This document shows, piece after piece, positions 34,091 through 42,126 of a stretch of 64,000 nucleotides of DNA. Positions within the stretch are counted from its first letter, which is position 1; each line of letters opens with the position of its first letter. The DNA comes from RGIG7213 sp045545665. Its GTDB lineage: Bacteria > Bacillota > Clostridia > Oscillospirales > CAG-272. Both the position numbers and the translations under genes were made by a program. The stretch lies in contig JAZQBL010000034.1 in assembly GCA_045545665.1 (NCBI GenBank), positions 1-64,000 of the forward strand, written 5' to 3'. Under the pieces are notes generated by a model. The model did no database searches. It saw nothing but the letters and a program-made list of their open reading frames with translations, and was not told the DNA's origin.

Positions 34091-34792
34091 ATGGCGCACA
34101 ATAATAATTTATCCGATAAAACAGCATTGCCGAGAGCAAAACGTAACAACAGCAATACGCACTGCGTTTCGTCCTCGGTAATGCGCCGTATGCCGAGATA
34201 TTTCAGATACCTGCGCAATCTTTTGAATAACGACGTTTTACGTATTTCCTCGGGTGATCTTGCAAAGCTTATGAATATCACCCCCTCACAGGTAAGACAG
34301 GATTTTAATTCCTTCGGTGATTTCGGACAGCAGGGATACGGATATAACGTAAAATATCTGTATACTCAGGTAAGCAGAATACTCTGCGTCAATAAAAAAT
34401 TTCCCGCAATAATAATCGGTTCGGGAGATATGGCAAAAGCTCTTCTTGCATCGACTCTTTTTAATATACGCGGTGTTCGTATCGTAGGTGTCTTTTCACC
34501 GAATAGGGATGATGTCGGAAAGGAATGTTCTGCATTCACGGTGCGCCATACTGACGAAATAAAAGAATTTTGCAATACCTGCGACGTCAGCATTGCAGTC
34601 TATGCTTTGCCCGAGCTTTATGACGGTGAATTGTGCCGTAATTTATCCGAATGCGGTATTAAGGGCCTTTGGAATTTTTCCGTTTGCGAAATAAGTTCAG
34701 AGTTCATTAAATGTGAGAATCTTATGATGGGTGATTCCTTGATGCTCTTGATGTACGAGGTTGGAAAAGAGGTGCGGGAAGATGGAAATTAA
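34091..34792 (+). CDS. rex: Redox-sensing transcriptional repressor Rex
   Basis: A 233-residue regulator that senses the NADH/NAD+ ratio. The winged-helix domain contains RRMPRYFRYLRNLL (32-45), ISSGDLAKLMNITPSQVRQD (55-74) and FGDFGQQGYGYNV; the Rossmann half has IIIGSGDMAKALL with the nucleotide-binding glycines. About 27 residues precede the usual start (homologues begin near residue 28); GGAAGGA lies 8 bases before the ATG at 34091 and no site precedes the internal ATG, so the extension looks real. It lies 31 bases after the dehydrogenase gene and overlaps dnaD by 11 bases. Confidence 0.93.
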   Translation: MAHNNNLSDKTALPRAKRNNSNTHCVSSSVMRRMPRYFRYLRNLLNNDVLRISSGDLAKLMNITPSQVRQDFNSFGDFGQQGYGYNVKYLYTQVSRILCVNKKFPAIIIGSGDMAKALLASTLFNIRGVRIVGVFSPNRDDVGKECSAFTVRHTDEIKEFCNTCDVSIAVYALPELYDGELCRNLSECGIKGLWNFSVCEISSEFIKCENLMMGDSLMLLMYEVGKEVREDGN

Positions 34793-35750
34793 TTATTCCG
34801 CGCGTGTTCTTTCACTACCGCACGATACCGTATTGCGTGTTATACAAACGGCAAGCGCAGAAGAACTCAAGGTTCTGATATACCTTTGCTCAAACGAGGA
34901 TTTCCGTAAGGATCCTTCAAAAAACAGGGCAAAGGCTGTGAAGGATCTCCATTTACAGTGGTCCGATATTGAAGGTGCTATCAGCTTCTGGGAAAAGAAT
35001 GGGGCATTTTTGAATTCGGATCAGATCCCAACCCCGGTAATAGAAAGAAAAAATAAAGCATCCGATCTTCTTAAAAAGGAAGCTCCCGAATATTCAAGTG
35101 AAGAAGCGGCAGGGATCATCGAAAGCAGCGACGAGCTTAAAAAGCTCATTGACGAGTGCAGTGCGCTGCTCGGTAAAATGCTCAACAAAAATGAAGTTTC
35201 GCACATCGTTTCAATGTACGAATATCTCAGACTTACTCCCGAATACATTAAAAAGCTTTTTGAATATTGTATTGAATGTGATAAAAAATCCGTTGTTTAC
35301 ATATCCCGTATGGCTTACAGCATGTTTGATAACGATATAACGACGATCGACGAACTTTTGAGCCACCTCGAGGAGGAGGACAAGAAAACGGATCTTATAT
35401 ACCGGATACGTGAACTGTTCGGAATAGGAAGCAGGGCACTGACTTCAAGAGAAAAAAGCAATATAAACCGTTGGATCGAAGAATATAACAGTCCGTTTGA
35501 ATTGATACAGCAAGCATATGAAATTACCGTTGACAGAACGGGAGAGGCTTCCGTTGTATATGCAAGCGCGATCTTGAAAAGATGGCATACCGAGGGATTT
35601 ACAACTCTTGAAGAAACCAAAGCGGAAGCGGAAAGCTACAAAGCAAGTAAAAAAGCGAAGGAAGCAAAAGAAAAAGAGCACCTCGGCAATTTTGACGAGG
35701 ATGAATTTATGGCACTTGCTATCCGACGCAGTTATAAGGATAAAAACTGA
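34782..35750 (+). CDS. dnaD: DnaD-domain replication initiation protein
   Basis: A 322-residue protein. The N-terminal part (about 1-85) is a winged-helix-like region; two DnaD helical domains follow, ending in the family motif at about 255-270 (SVVYASAILKRWHTEGF matches the YIDRILxxWxxxGI signature). In Bacillus DnaD helps remodel origin DNA and recruit helicase. The C-terminal 40 residues are charged. The ATG at 34782 follows GAGGTGCGGGAAG; the frame is open to 34761 without a site. It is directly before the helicase-loader gene. Confidence 0.87.
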   Translation: MEINYSARVLSLPHDTVLRVIQTASAEELKVLIYLCSNEDFRKDPSKNRAKAVKDLHLQWSDIEGAISFWEKNGAFLNSDQIPTPVIERKNKASDLLKKEAPEYSSEEAAGIIESSDELKKLIDECSALLGKMLNKNEVSHIVSMYEYLRLTPEYIKKLFEYCIECDKKSVVYISRMAYSMFDNDITTIDELLSHLEEEDKKTDLIYRIRELFGIGSRALTSREKSNINRWIEEYNSPFELIQQAYEITVDRTGEASVVYASAILKRWHTEGFTTLEETKAEAESYKASKKAKEAKEKEHLGNFDEDEFMALAIRRSYKDKN

Positions 35751-36724
35751 TGGGCTACAGAGATGATGTTTATATAGCAGTCAAGCGTTCGTTTGATGAA
35801 AACGCACAAAAAGCACGCCGTGACGCTGATTCGAGACGTATGGCGCTTTCCGCAAAATACGAAGATATCGGCAGAGTCGAAGCAGAGCTTTCCCAAACTG
35901 CGCTTTCCGTATTCAAGGCGGCAACAAACGGTAAAGAAAGCCTTGAGGAAAGGTTGGCGCAAATACGCACACGCAACGCAGAGCTTCTTGATATGAGACG
36001 GTCACTGCTTGAAAAATACGGCTATTCAGCCGATTATTTTGCCCCGAAGTACAAATGCGAAAAATGCTCCGACAGCGGTACCTTTAACGGTACGATGTGC
36101 TCGTGTATGAAAAACGAGCTTGTCAAAAAGATGACTGAAATATCAGGCCTCGGTATTCTTGCAAACAGAATGAGCTTTGATAATTTCAACCTTTCGTACT
36201 ATAATGATACTGAAAAGGACTACGAAAATATGGCGTATACCTTTAAGAAAATAAAGGAGTACGCTGAAAGTTTTTCCGAAAGCAATAACGAAAGCCTGCT
36301 TTTTATGGGAACGACGGGAACCGGCAAGACACACCTTTCAGTTGCAACAGCAGCTGCAATAATTGCAAGAGGTTATTATGTTATATATAATACCTCGCAA
36401 AATATTTTTGCTGATTTTGAATATGATAAATTCAAGCGTACCCAGTCCGAGCCGCCTAGAAGTGATAAATATTTTGACTGTGAGCTTCTTGTAATTGACG
36501 ACCTCGGCACCGAAAATGTCAATCAGTTTACAACGTCATGCCTTTATAATCTTATCAACACACGTCACTGTGAAGGAAAAGCACTTATAATAAACACAAA
36601 CCTTGCACAGAAAGAGCTTCGTTCGAAATACGATGACAGAATATTTTCACGCCTTGCGGGAGAATTTACGCCTTTTCTGTTTAACGGCAAAGATATCAGA
36701 ATGAAAAAACTTTTCGGTAATTAA
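35750..36724 (+). CDS. DnaI/DnaC-like helicase loader ATPase
   Basis: A 324-residue AAA+ protein. A Zn-binding Cys cluster (YKCEKCSDSGTFNGTMCSC, about 101-119) lies before the ATPase; Walker A is GTTGTGKT (about 187-194) and Walker B LLVIDDLGTE (about 246-255). It loads the replicative helicase, in DnaI style, with DnaD as partner encoded just upstream (one-base stop/start overlap). GGATAAAAACTG precedes the ATG. A terminator follows. Confidence 0.9.
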   Translation: MGYRDDVYIAVKRSFDENAQKARRDADSRRMALSAKYEDIGRVEAELSQTALSVFKAATNGKESLEERLAQIRTRNAELLDMRRSLLEKYGYSADYFAPKYKCEKCSDSGTFNGTMCSCMKNELVKKMTEISGLGILANRMSFDNFNLSYYNDTEKDYENMAYTFKKIKEYAESFSESNNESLLFMGTTGTGKTHLSVATAAAIIARGYYVIYNTSQNIFADFEYDKFKRTQSEPPRSDKYFDCELLVIDDLGTENVNQFTTSCLYNLINTRHCEGKALIINTNLAQKELRSKYDDRIFSRLAGEFTPFLFNGKDIRMKKLFGN

Positions 36725-36733
36725 TAAAAATTC

Positions 36734-36772
36734 CCCTTATCCGCTTCGAATGAGCGAATAAGGGAGTTTTTT
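36734..36772. terminator. Convergent terminator after the helicase loader gene
   Basis: CCCTTAT (36734-36740) pairs with ATAAGGG (36758-36764), with an inner CGCT/AGCG stem; TTTTTT follows on the plus strand and ATTTTTA on the minus strand. Confidence 0.7.
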
Positions 36773-37358
36773 ATTCAATTATGAATTTTCCGAAGTATTC
36801 GGGACGGTGAAAATCGGGATTTTCACATTCGGCCGGATTCCACATACCGTAATGTATTACCTCACATCCATCCCCGCACTTGTATGCGTTACCGAAAAAT
36901 TCGTATCCCGAACTTATTTCGGTTTTTCCATAGACCTTTTCAATGATCTTGTACGGCATTTTTATTTCAGCGTACCAAAATTCGCCGTCACGTGAGGCTG
37001 TAATTACAGGAAGTTCACCGCATACATCTTTCAGGGGTGTTCTTTCGTATCTGTCGGGGCCGTATGCAACGAGGGAAGCGCCTTTGCTGTTTACCTCGCA
37101 GTTAATATATCCGCCTTTTGAGTAACATGCAAAGAACTCAATACAGCTGTCTTCATACACGGGATCCATATAATTACTGTACACGGCTTTCGGTGATGAT
37201 TCCTTGCAGTAAAGTCTTATAATTATCTCGTCATTTGTATGTACGGCTTTGAAATACGCCTCGGGGCGGTAATCTCCGCCCCAGGGATATTCACATATAA
37301 GTCCTTTTTCAATGCTTTCCCAAATGCCCTCAAATTTTTTAATTACGTACTGTTTCAT
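36771..37358 (-). CDS. CBM9-like carbohydrate-binding protein
   Basis: A 195-residue beta-sandwich protein without a signal peptide. The pattern (AYFKAVHTNDEIIIRLYCKE, then DPVYEDSCIEFFACY and a tail WNPAECENPDFHRPEYFGKFIIE in parts) fits the carbohydrate-binding family 9-like group that occurs alone in gut Clostridia. In enzymes this module binds sugar chain ends; as a stand-alone cytoplasmic protein its role is unknown. It follows the YerB gene by 13 bases and may be cotranscribed. Confidence 0.75.
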   Translation of the reverse strand: MKQYVIKKFEGIWESIEKGLICEYPWGGDYRPEAYFKAVHTNDEIIIRLYCKESSPKAVYSNYMDPVYEDSCIEFFACYSKGGYINCEVNSKGASLVAYGPDRYERTPLKDVCGELPVITASRDGEFWYAEIKMPYKIIEKVYGKTEISSGYEFFGNAYKCGDGCEVIHYGMWNPAECENPDFHRPEYFGKFIIE

Positions 37359-37371
37359 TTTTAGTTCTTTT

Positions 37372-38463
37372 TTAATTAAACGTTATTTTTGATCTTGTTT
37401 TTTCACTTGCAACGCATACAAAAGTGTTTCCGGGAGAAAATTTCAGCAGTGTGCCGTTTTCATCTGTATAAACAAATCTTCCGTCAGATGAGTCATATCC
37501 CCATTTTATCGGAATATATCTTCCGCCGTGAACGTAGTAACCATCACCGCCCGATGAAATATCAATATCCATTTCACCCGTAGTTGAGTCTGTGATGGAG
37601 TGCTTCGTAAACAAAACCACTACGTTTGTATACTTCAAAATAGTTCCGTCGGCATCCGAATGAACGTTTCCGAATTGATATCTTGTGTATGAATTCGTAA
37701 GAGTCGAATATTCGAAGTACGGTGCTGATATAGCGGAATACGGAACCGTAAGCTTCATACAGTAGTCACCTGTCGAAAGCACTTGTGCGGTATCATAAAA
37801 GCTCATTACGGTTTGTGAGCTTTCACCGCGTTTGACACTTATACCGCTGCTTTTCATTTTGGAAGAAAAGCACGAGCCGTCGGCAAGAATACTGCTTGAA
37901 TATCCCCTTGAATCTATAAGCTCTTTGTTTCTTTCAAACAAAGGCGCCATCTCACCCATAATGGCATCAATACAGCTGACATTAAGACCGTTTTGAATTG
38001 TCTTTGCATACGAAGTCGTACCTGCTTTTATCAATACGGCGTCGTTAAGTGATGCTATTCTGTAAAACGGTGCTCTCGAATCTATAACAGGACCTATTTT
38101 ATCAACGCTTGAATAGTCTGTATAAAGAGCGAGAAGACGTGTCATACCGCCTTCGACCGTCACCTCGTAGACAACATCAGCCTTTGCAATGCCGAATTGC
38201 GGTGCGCCGTAAGCATCATTTTTTAAAACGACTGCTATGGGGCGGATATCGGAAATATCTTTTTCGGAGTCTGCAAGCCCTGTCAGCGGATCAACGTAAT
38301 AAACCTTTTGATCCTCGGGGATGACCGTGTCAGCGGCGGTTTGTTCATCGGTGAAGGGCATCGTCGGCACATCCGTGTCGCTTGTAACACTGTCACCGCC
38401 GCAGGAAGTAAGCAATAGTGCGCATAACAGCGAATATGATAAAAAGGATAAAGTTTTTTTCAT
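37372..38463 (-). CDS. YerB-like DUF3048 lipoprotein
   Basis: A 363-residue lipoprotein with lipobox LLLTSC (Cys21) and an acidic linker. The DUF3048 signature is seen: YYVDPLTGLADSE (about 52-64), RPIAVVLKND (about 72-81), GIAKADVVYEVTVEGGMTRL (about 88-107) and IGPVIDSRAPFYRIA (about 117-131). The second domain carries YTNVVVLFTKH and GKFV-like strands. YerB-type proteins are surface lipoproteins of unknown function in Bacilli and Clostridia. The ATG at 38463 has GGAGG 6 bases upstream, which decides against the longer frame to 38484. Confidence 0.85.
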   Translation of the reverse strand: MKKTLSFLSYSLLCALLLTSCGGDSVTSDTDVPTMPFTDEQTAADTVIPEDQKVYYVDPLTGLADSEKDISDIRPIAVVLKNDAYGAPQFGIAKADVVYEVTVEGGMTRLLALYTDYSSVDKIGPVIDSRAPFYRIASLNDAVLIKAGTTSYAKTIQNGLNVSCIDAIMGEMAPLFERNKELIDSRGYSSSILADGSCFSSKMKSSGISVKRGESSQTVMSFYDTAQVLSTGDYCMKLTVPYSAISAPYFEYSTLTNSYTRYQFGNVHSDADGTILKYTNVVVLFTKHSITDSTTGEMDIDISSGGDGYYVHGGRYIPIKWGYDSSDGRFVYTDENGTLLKFSPGNTFVCVASEKTRSKITFN

Positions 38464-38535
38464 TTGTTTCCTCCGCTTTCTCATATCTACAATATCATTA
38501 TATGATGAAATAGTTTTTCGTTCAATAATAATTTG

Positions 38536-39477
38536 TTAATTTCCAAATATTGTTGATATGTATTTTCTGCAGTTTGGCGGAGAATAATCCCAGTGATCTA
38601 TATGGTGCACCGTGTCGGGAATATAATATTTTATATTGTTTTCCGGAATTTCATCGTTTAACAGCGAAACTATTACGAGCTTTATCTTCATCTTTTCGGA
38701 ATTTATGCTTTTGATATAAACGGCGGCAAAAGTGCCCTCTGTGATGCCTTCACTGTATTCGGCAAGTCCTGCAAGGTTCGGTGCAAGCTCGACGAATATG
38801 CCGTACGGTTCGACACTTCTGATTATTCCGCTTACTGTCTGACCTGAGGAAAAACTCAAGCAATTTTCTTCCCAGGTGCCTAAAAGCTCTTTGGTTGATA
38901 TATATATTCGGCAAGAGGAGTTATCTATTTGTTTTATTACACATCTTAATTTTGTACCTGTCGGAAACCTGTCGCTCGGATGATCTATTCTTGAAACCGA
39001 AATGCAGTCTATCGGTAAAAGTGCTATCATTCCGCATCCTATATCGGCAAAAGCGCCGAATGATTCCGTGTGCGTTATACAACAGGGAATTATATCCCCG
39101 GGAATGAGTTTTGACAAAAAATTCTCATAACATTCCTTTTGGGCGGATCTTCTTGATAAAACGGCTGTTTTTCTTCCGTTTATCTCCGTGAATCCCGTAA
39201 CGTGAAAGCATACGGGTTTTCCTACTCTTGTAAGGATCGCGATATCTTTTACTTCGGTGTTGTCGGGCTGATATGCAACTTCTTCTTTTGGAATTATTCC
39301 GAAAATGTTACCGCCCAAATTTACGGTTAAATTCATATTCCTGTCGCATAAAACGGCACGCCCTTCAAGTATTTTCTTGCTTTCTTTCGCTTTTTTTAAC
39401 AATTCCGTATCGGAACAAATACGTGCATTTTCCTCGCTTATGAAATATTCTCCCTCGGGTGAATAAGAGTTTTGCAT
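38536..39477 (-). CDS. S1 RNA-binding domain protein (RpsA-like)
   Basis: A 313-residue protein with about three S1-type OB domains: around 38-108 (LEGRAVLCDRNMNLTVNLGG), 125-195 (PGDIIPCCITHTESFGAFADIG) and 213-270 (SGQTVSGIIRSVEPYGIFVEL). The repeated G-x-F-x-D/E-L pattern is typical of S1 folds. It resembles the short ribosomal protein S1 homologues of Clostridia, which bind mRNA or RNA-processing complexes. The C-terminal 45 residues are unrelated to S1. It diverges from the lipoprotein gene at 39611. Confidence 0.78.
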   Translation of the reverse strand: MQNSYSPEGEYFISEENARICSDTELLKKAKESKKILEGRAVLCDRNMNLTVNLGGNIFGIIPKEEVAYQPDNTEVKDIAILTRVGKPVCFHVTGFTEINGRKTAVLSRRSAQKECYENFLSKLIPGDIIPCCITHTESFGAFADIGCGMIALLPIDCISVSRIDHPSDRFPTGTKLRCVIKQIDNSSCRIYISTKELLGTWEENCLSFSSGQTVSGIIRSVEPYGIFVELAPNLAGLAEYSEGITEGTFAAVYIKSINSEKMKIKLVIVSLLNDEIPENNIKYYIPDTVHHIDHWDYSPPNCRKYISTIFGN

Positions 39478-39564
39478 AATTACCTCCGCTTTTTTAGTCT
39501 TTGATTAAAGTTTATTAACGGTTTGTGGTGAATATGCAGTTAAAGATATTTTTACCGTTATATA

Positions 39565-39593
39565 TTGCTTTACGAAAAAAATTATGATATACT
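39565..39593 (+). promoter_or_regulatory. Promoter of the ComEC-like lipoprotein and rlmA
   Basis: TTGCTT (39565-39570), 17 bases, TATACT (39588-39593), 17 bases before the ATG. Confidence 0.5.
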
Positions 39594-39610
39594 GTTTTAG
39601 GAGGAAATAT

Positions 39611-40504
39611 ATGAAAATATTTTGTTTATTGCTTACTTTGATCTTTTTTTGCTCCTCTTGTGCGAAAAACGATATAGTTTCAGAAAATGCTGACAGCACT
39701 GCTGTAAATAAGAACGAAACAAACGAATCATTACCGCTTCTTAAAATAATTGTAGGGGATATAGGCAAGGCGGATTTTATAGTTTTATCGTGCGAAGATG
39801 AGCATATGATAATTGACTGCGGATATAAAAAAAGCTACGACTACGTAGAAAGCGTTTTAAATGACCTAAAGATCACGAATCTGAAATATGCTGTCGGAAC
39901 ACACCCGGATAAAGACCATATAGGTGCTATGGCGAAGCTTATCAAAAATTTTTCAGTAGGTGAACTTTATATAAGTCCGCATAACAACGGAAGCGGTGAA
40001 TACGAAAAAATGGTAGAACGTGCGGAGGAAAAAAACGTGCCGATACATTTTGCTGCAGTCGGTGACGTATTGACACTCGGTCGTGCAACTCTTACGACAT
40101 ATTCTCCGGACGGCGGTATTTTATCACTCAAAGATGATAACGAATCGTCTGTTGTGCAGATGCTTTCCTACGGTGATTTTAAAATGCTGTTCATGGCTGA
40201 CGGACAGCTCATATGCGAAAGTATGCTGTTATCATCGGGACTTGATCTGTCAGCTGATGTTATTAAAATAGCGCATCACGGATCAAACAAATCAAGTACT
40301 GAAAATTTTTTAAAAGCTGTCGGGGCAAAATATGCTGTAATATCGGCAGGAGAAGATGACGGGGAAGTATATCCGTCGGACGCGGTCTGTGAAAAGATAC
40401 AAGACCTCGGCATGGAGATTTACCGCACGGACCGTGACGGCGGTATAGTACTTACGACCGACGGAATAAATATCAACTTTGAAAGAGGGTATGCACCCAA
40501 ATGA
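39611..40504 (+). CDS. ComEC-like metallo-beta-lactamase-fold lipoprotein
   Basis: A 297-residue lipoprotein (CSSC with Cys17). The domain matches the soluble C-terminal beta-lactamase part of ComEC: IIDCGYKKSYDYV (about 71-83), GTHPDKDHIGAM (about 95-106) with the metal-site D-x-D-H core and a Pro where many family members have His, ESSVVQMLSYGDFKMLFMAD, and KIAHHGSNKSS (about 219-229). Such proteins cut phosphodiesters or single-stranded nucleic acid at the cell surface; the substrate is not known. The channel part of ComEC is absent. Start at 39611 follows TAGGAGG. It overlaps rlmA by 4 bases. Confidence 0.82.
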   Translation: MKIFCLLLTLIFFCSSCAKNDIVSENADSTAVNKNETNESLPLLKIIVGDIGKADFIVLSCEDEHMIIDCGYKKSYDYVESVLNDLKITNLKYAVGTHPDKDHIGAMAKLIKNFSVGELYISPHNNGSGEYEKMVERAEEKNVPIHFAAVGDVLTLGRATLTTYSPDGGILSLKDDNESSVVQMLSYGDFKMLFMADGQLICESMLLSSGLDLSADVIKIAHHGSNKSSTENFLKAVGAKYAVISAGEDDGEVYPSDAVCEKIQDLGMEIYRTDRDGGIVLTTDGININFERGYAPK

Positions 40505-41313
40505 AAGAAAAAACCATTTTTAAATGTCCCGTCTGCGGTGACGTTTTATATAAAGAAAACAATACGCTGAAGTGTGAAAAACGCCACAGCTACGATATTT
40601 CATCGCAGGGATATGTAAACCTTTCCATGAATCAAAGCGGTAAAACGCACGGCGACGATACGCTTATGGTGTCGGCACGCAGAAATTTTCTGTCCTTTGG
40701 ATATTACAAAAAGCTTTGCGATGCAATAAGTGATGCCGTGGTGAGTTCAAACGGAAAAACAGTGCTTGATGCAGGATGCGGTGAAGGCTATTATACAAAG
40801 CAAATGGGAGAAAATGAAGGTGTTACGGTCTATGGAATAGATATTTCAAAGAAAGCTGTAGCGTACGCATCAAAACTGTGCAAGGGAGAAAGCTTTGGGA
40901 TATTTTGCGTCGGCAGTGTTTATAGTATGCCGTACTTCGATTCTTCGTTTGATACTATCGTAAACGTCTTTTCACCTCTTGCTCTTGATGAGTACAAGCG
41001 ACTGCTACGACCGAGCGGTACGGTAATACTTGCCGTACCGAATCCCGAGCATCTGATCGAACTCAAAAGAGCCGTCTACGATACCGTGCGGATCAAAGAT
41101 GAAACGAACGATACCCTTGAAGGTTTTGAACTTACGGATAAAAATATCATTAAATATAAATTTTTACCGAATGATACGAAAACGGTCACAGATCTTTTTT
41201 CGATGACGCCGTACTATTACACAACGCCCGCGTCGAAGCGCTCAAAGCTTGAATCGATCCCGCCGTTTGAGATAACCGCAGATTTTTCCGTACTTACTTA
41301 TAAGAAAATATAA
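40501..41313 (+). CDS. rlmA: 23S rRNA guanine-N1 methyltransferase (RlmA family)
   Basis: A 270-residue methyltransferase. A zinc-binding N-terminus CPVCGDVL...CEKRH (9-30) precedes VNLSMNQSGKTHGDDTLMVSARRNFL (residues about 40-65), both typical of RlmA, which methylates G745/G748 of helix 35 of 23S rRNA. SAM motif I is VLDAGCGEGYY (about 88-98). Whether it modifies G745 or G748 cannot be told. It overlaps the lipoprotein gene by ATGA-type coupling. Confidence 0.87.
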   Translation: MKEKTIFKCPVCGDVLYKENNTLKCEKRHSYDISSQGYVNLSMNQSGKTHGDDTLMVSARRNFLSFGYYKKLCDAISDAVVSSNGKTVLDAGCGEGYYTKQMGENEGVTVYGIDISKKAVAYASKLCKGESFGIFCVGSVYSMPYFDSSFDTIVNVFSPLALDEYKRLLRPSGTVILAVPNPEHLIELKRAVYDTVRIKDETNDTLEGFELTDKNIIKYKFLPNDTKTVTDLFSMTPYYYTTPASKRSKLESIPPFEITADFSVLTYKKI

Positions 41314-41353
41314 TAATTAACGGTAATCGATTTTTCGGTTACCGTTAATTATT
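41313..41353. terminator. Hairpin after rlmA
   Basis: ATAATTAACGGTAA (about 41313-41326) pairs with TTACCGTTAATTAT (41339-41352), a perfect AT-rich stem that overlaps the end of the stop codon. No T run of note follows. Confidence 0.55.
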
Positions 41354-41391
41354 TAACCGCTCCGTTTTAATGGAAGAGAAATTTGTAATAA

Positions 41392-41436
41392 AATTTATAT
41401 AAACCGCTTGACAAAATATATAAATTGTTGTACTCT
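41392..41436 (+). promoter_or_regulatory. Promoter with perfect inverted repeat ahead of the RHH-clpB operon
   Basis: TTGACA (41408-41413), 17 bases, TACTCT (41431-41436). A perfect 10-bp inverted repeat, AATTTATATA (41392-41401) and TATATAAATT (41417-41426), surrounds the -35 box and enters the spacer. It is a good operator candidate for the ribbon-helix-helix protein encoded next. No CIRCE or CtsR-like heptad site was noticed. Confidence 0.65.
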
Positions 41437-41461
41437 AAATACAGAAAACGGAGGTGTAGAA

Positions 41462-42115
41462 ATGCAAAAAAGTCTGTACAGTCTGATCCTTTCCGATTCG
41501 GTAGTGTCAAAAATAGATATGCTGGCATTAAAAAAGGGAACTAACCGATCAAATCTTATAAATATGATCCTTGCGGATTATCTTTCGCTGACGACACCCG
41601 AAATGCGTATAGAAAATATTTTCAGACAGGTTGAAAAAATGCTGTCCGTTTATGATAACATCGTCCCCGTTTTAACACCAAACAGACCCACAATGTCGGT
41701 AAAAACGACACTTGAATATAAGTATCGGCCGACACTTAAATACGACGTACATCTTTACCGGGAAATAAAAAACGGTGCAATAGGACAGCTTTCGGTTTCT
41801 TTAAGAACACAGTCGGAAGCACTCATTTCCGTAACGGATGAGTTTTTTGAATTTTTTATACGTCTTGAAGGTTCGTACCTGCCGATGATGCTGAAGCATC
41901 CTGTAAAATACTGTTACGGTGACGTTAAATTTGTCCGTTCCATTATGTTTGACAGTACAAAAGACAACGATTTAAACGATGTTGCCGACAGCATAAGTGC
42001 TTATATAAAATGCTTCGACGATATAATCAAAGGTACGGTTTCGGGAAAATATTCTTTTGAAGAAGCTGACGAAAAATACAGATCATATCTTAACAGTATA
42101 AACGTAATAATTTAG
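41462..42115 (+). CDS. Ribbon-helix-helix DNA-binding protein upstream of clpB
   Basis: A 217-residue protein. Residues 1-45 fit a ribbon-helix-helix domain: the strand KSLYSLILSDSVVSKIDMLA followed by KKGTNRSNLINMILADYL, where the second helix starts with the usual N-R-S-N-L pattern. The rest (about 55-217) is a domain I do not recognise, with many basic and aromatic residues. It lies 11 bases before clpB with an inverted repeat at its promoter, so autoregulation and control of clpB are likely inference. The ATG at 41462 follows CGGAGGTG. Confidence 0.7.
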   Translation: MQKSLYSLILSDSVVSKIDMLALKKGTNRSNLINMILADYLSLTTPEMRIENIFRQVEKMLSVYDNIVPVLTPNRPTMSVKTTLEYKYRPTLKYDVHLYREIKNGAIGQLSVSLRTQSEALISVTDEFFEFFIRLEGSYLPMMLKHPVKYCYGDVKFVRSIMFDSTKDNDLNDVADSISAYIKCFDDIIKGTVSGKYSFEEADEKYRSYLNSINVII

Positions 42116-42126
42116 GAGGAAACGTT

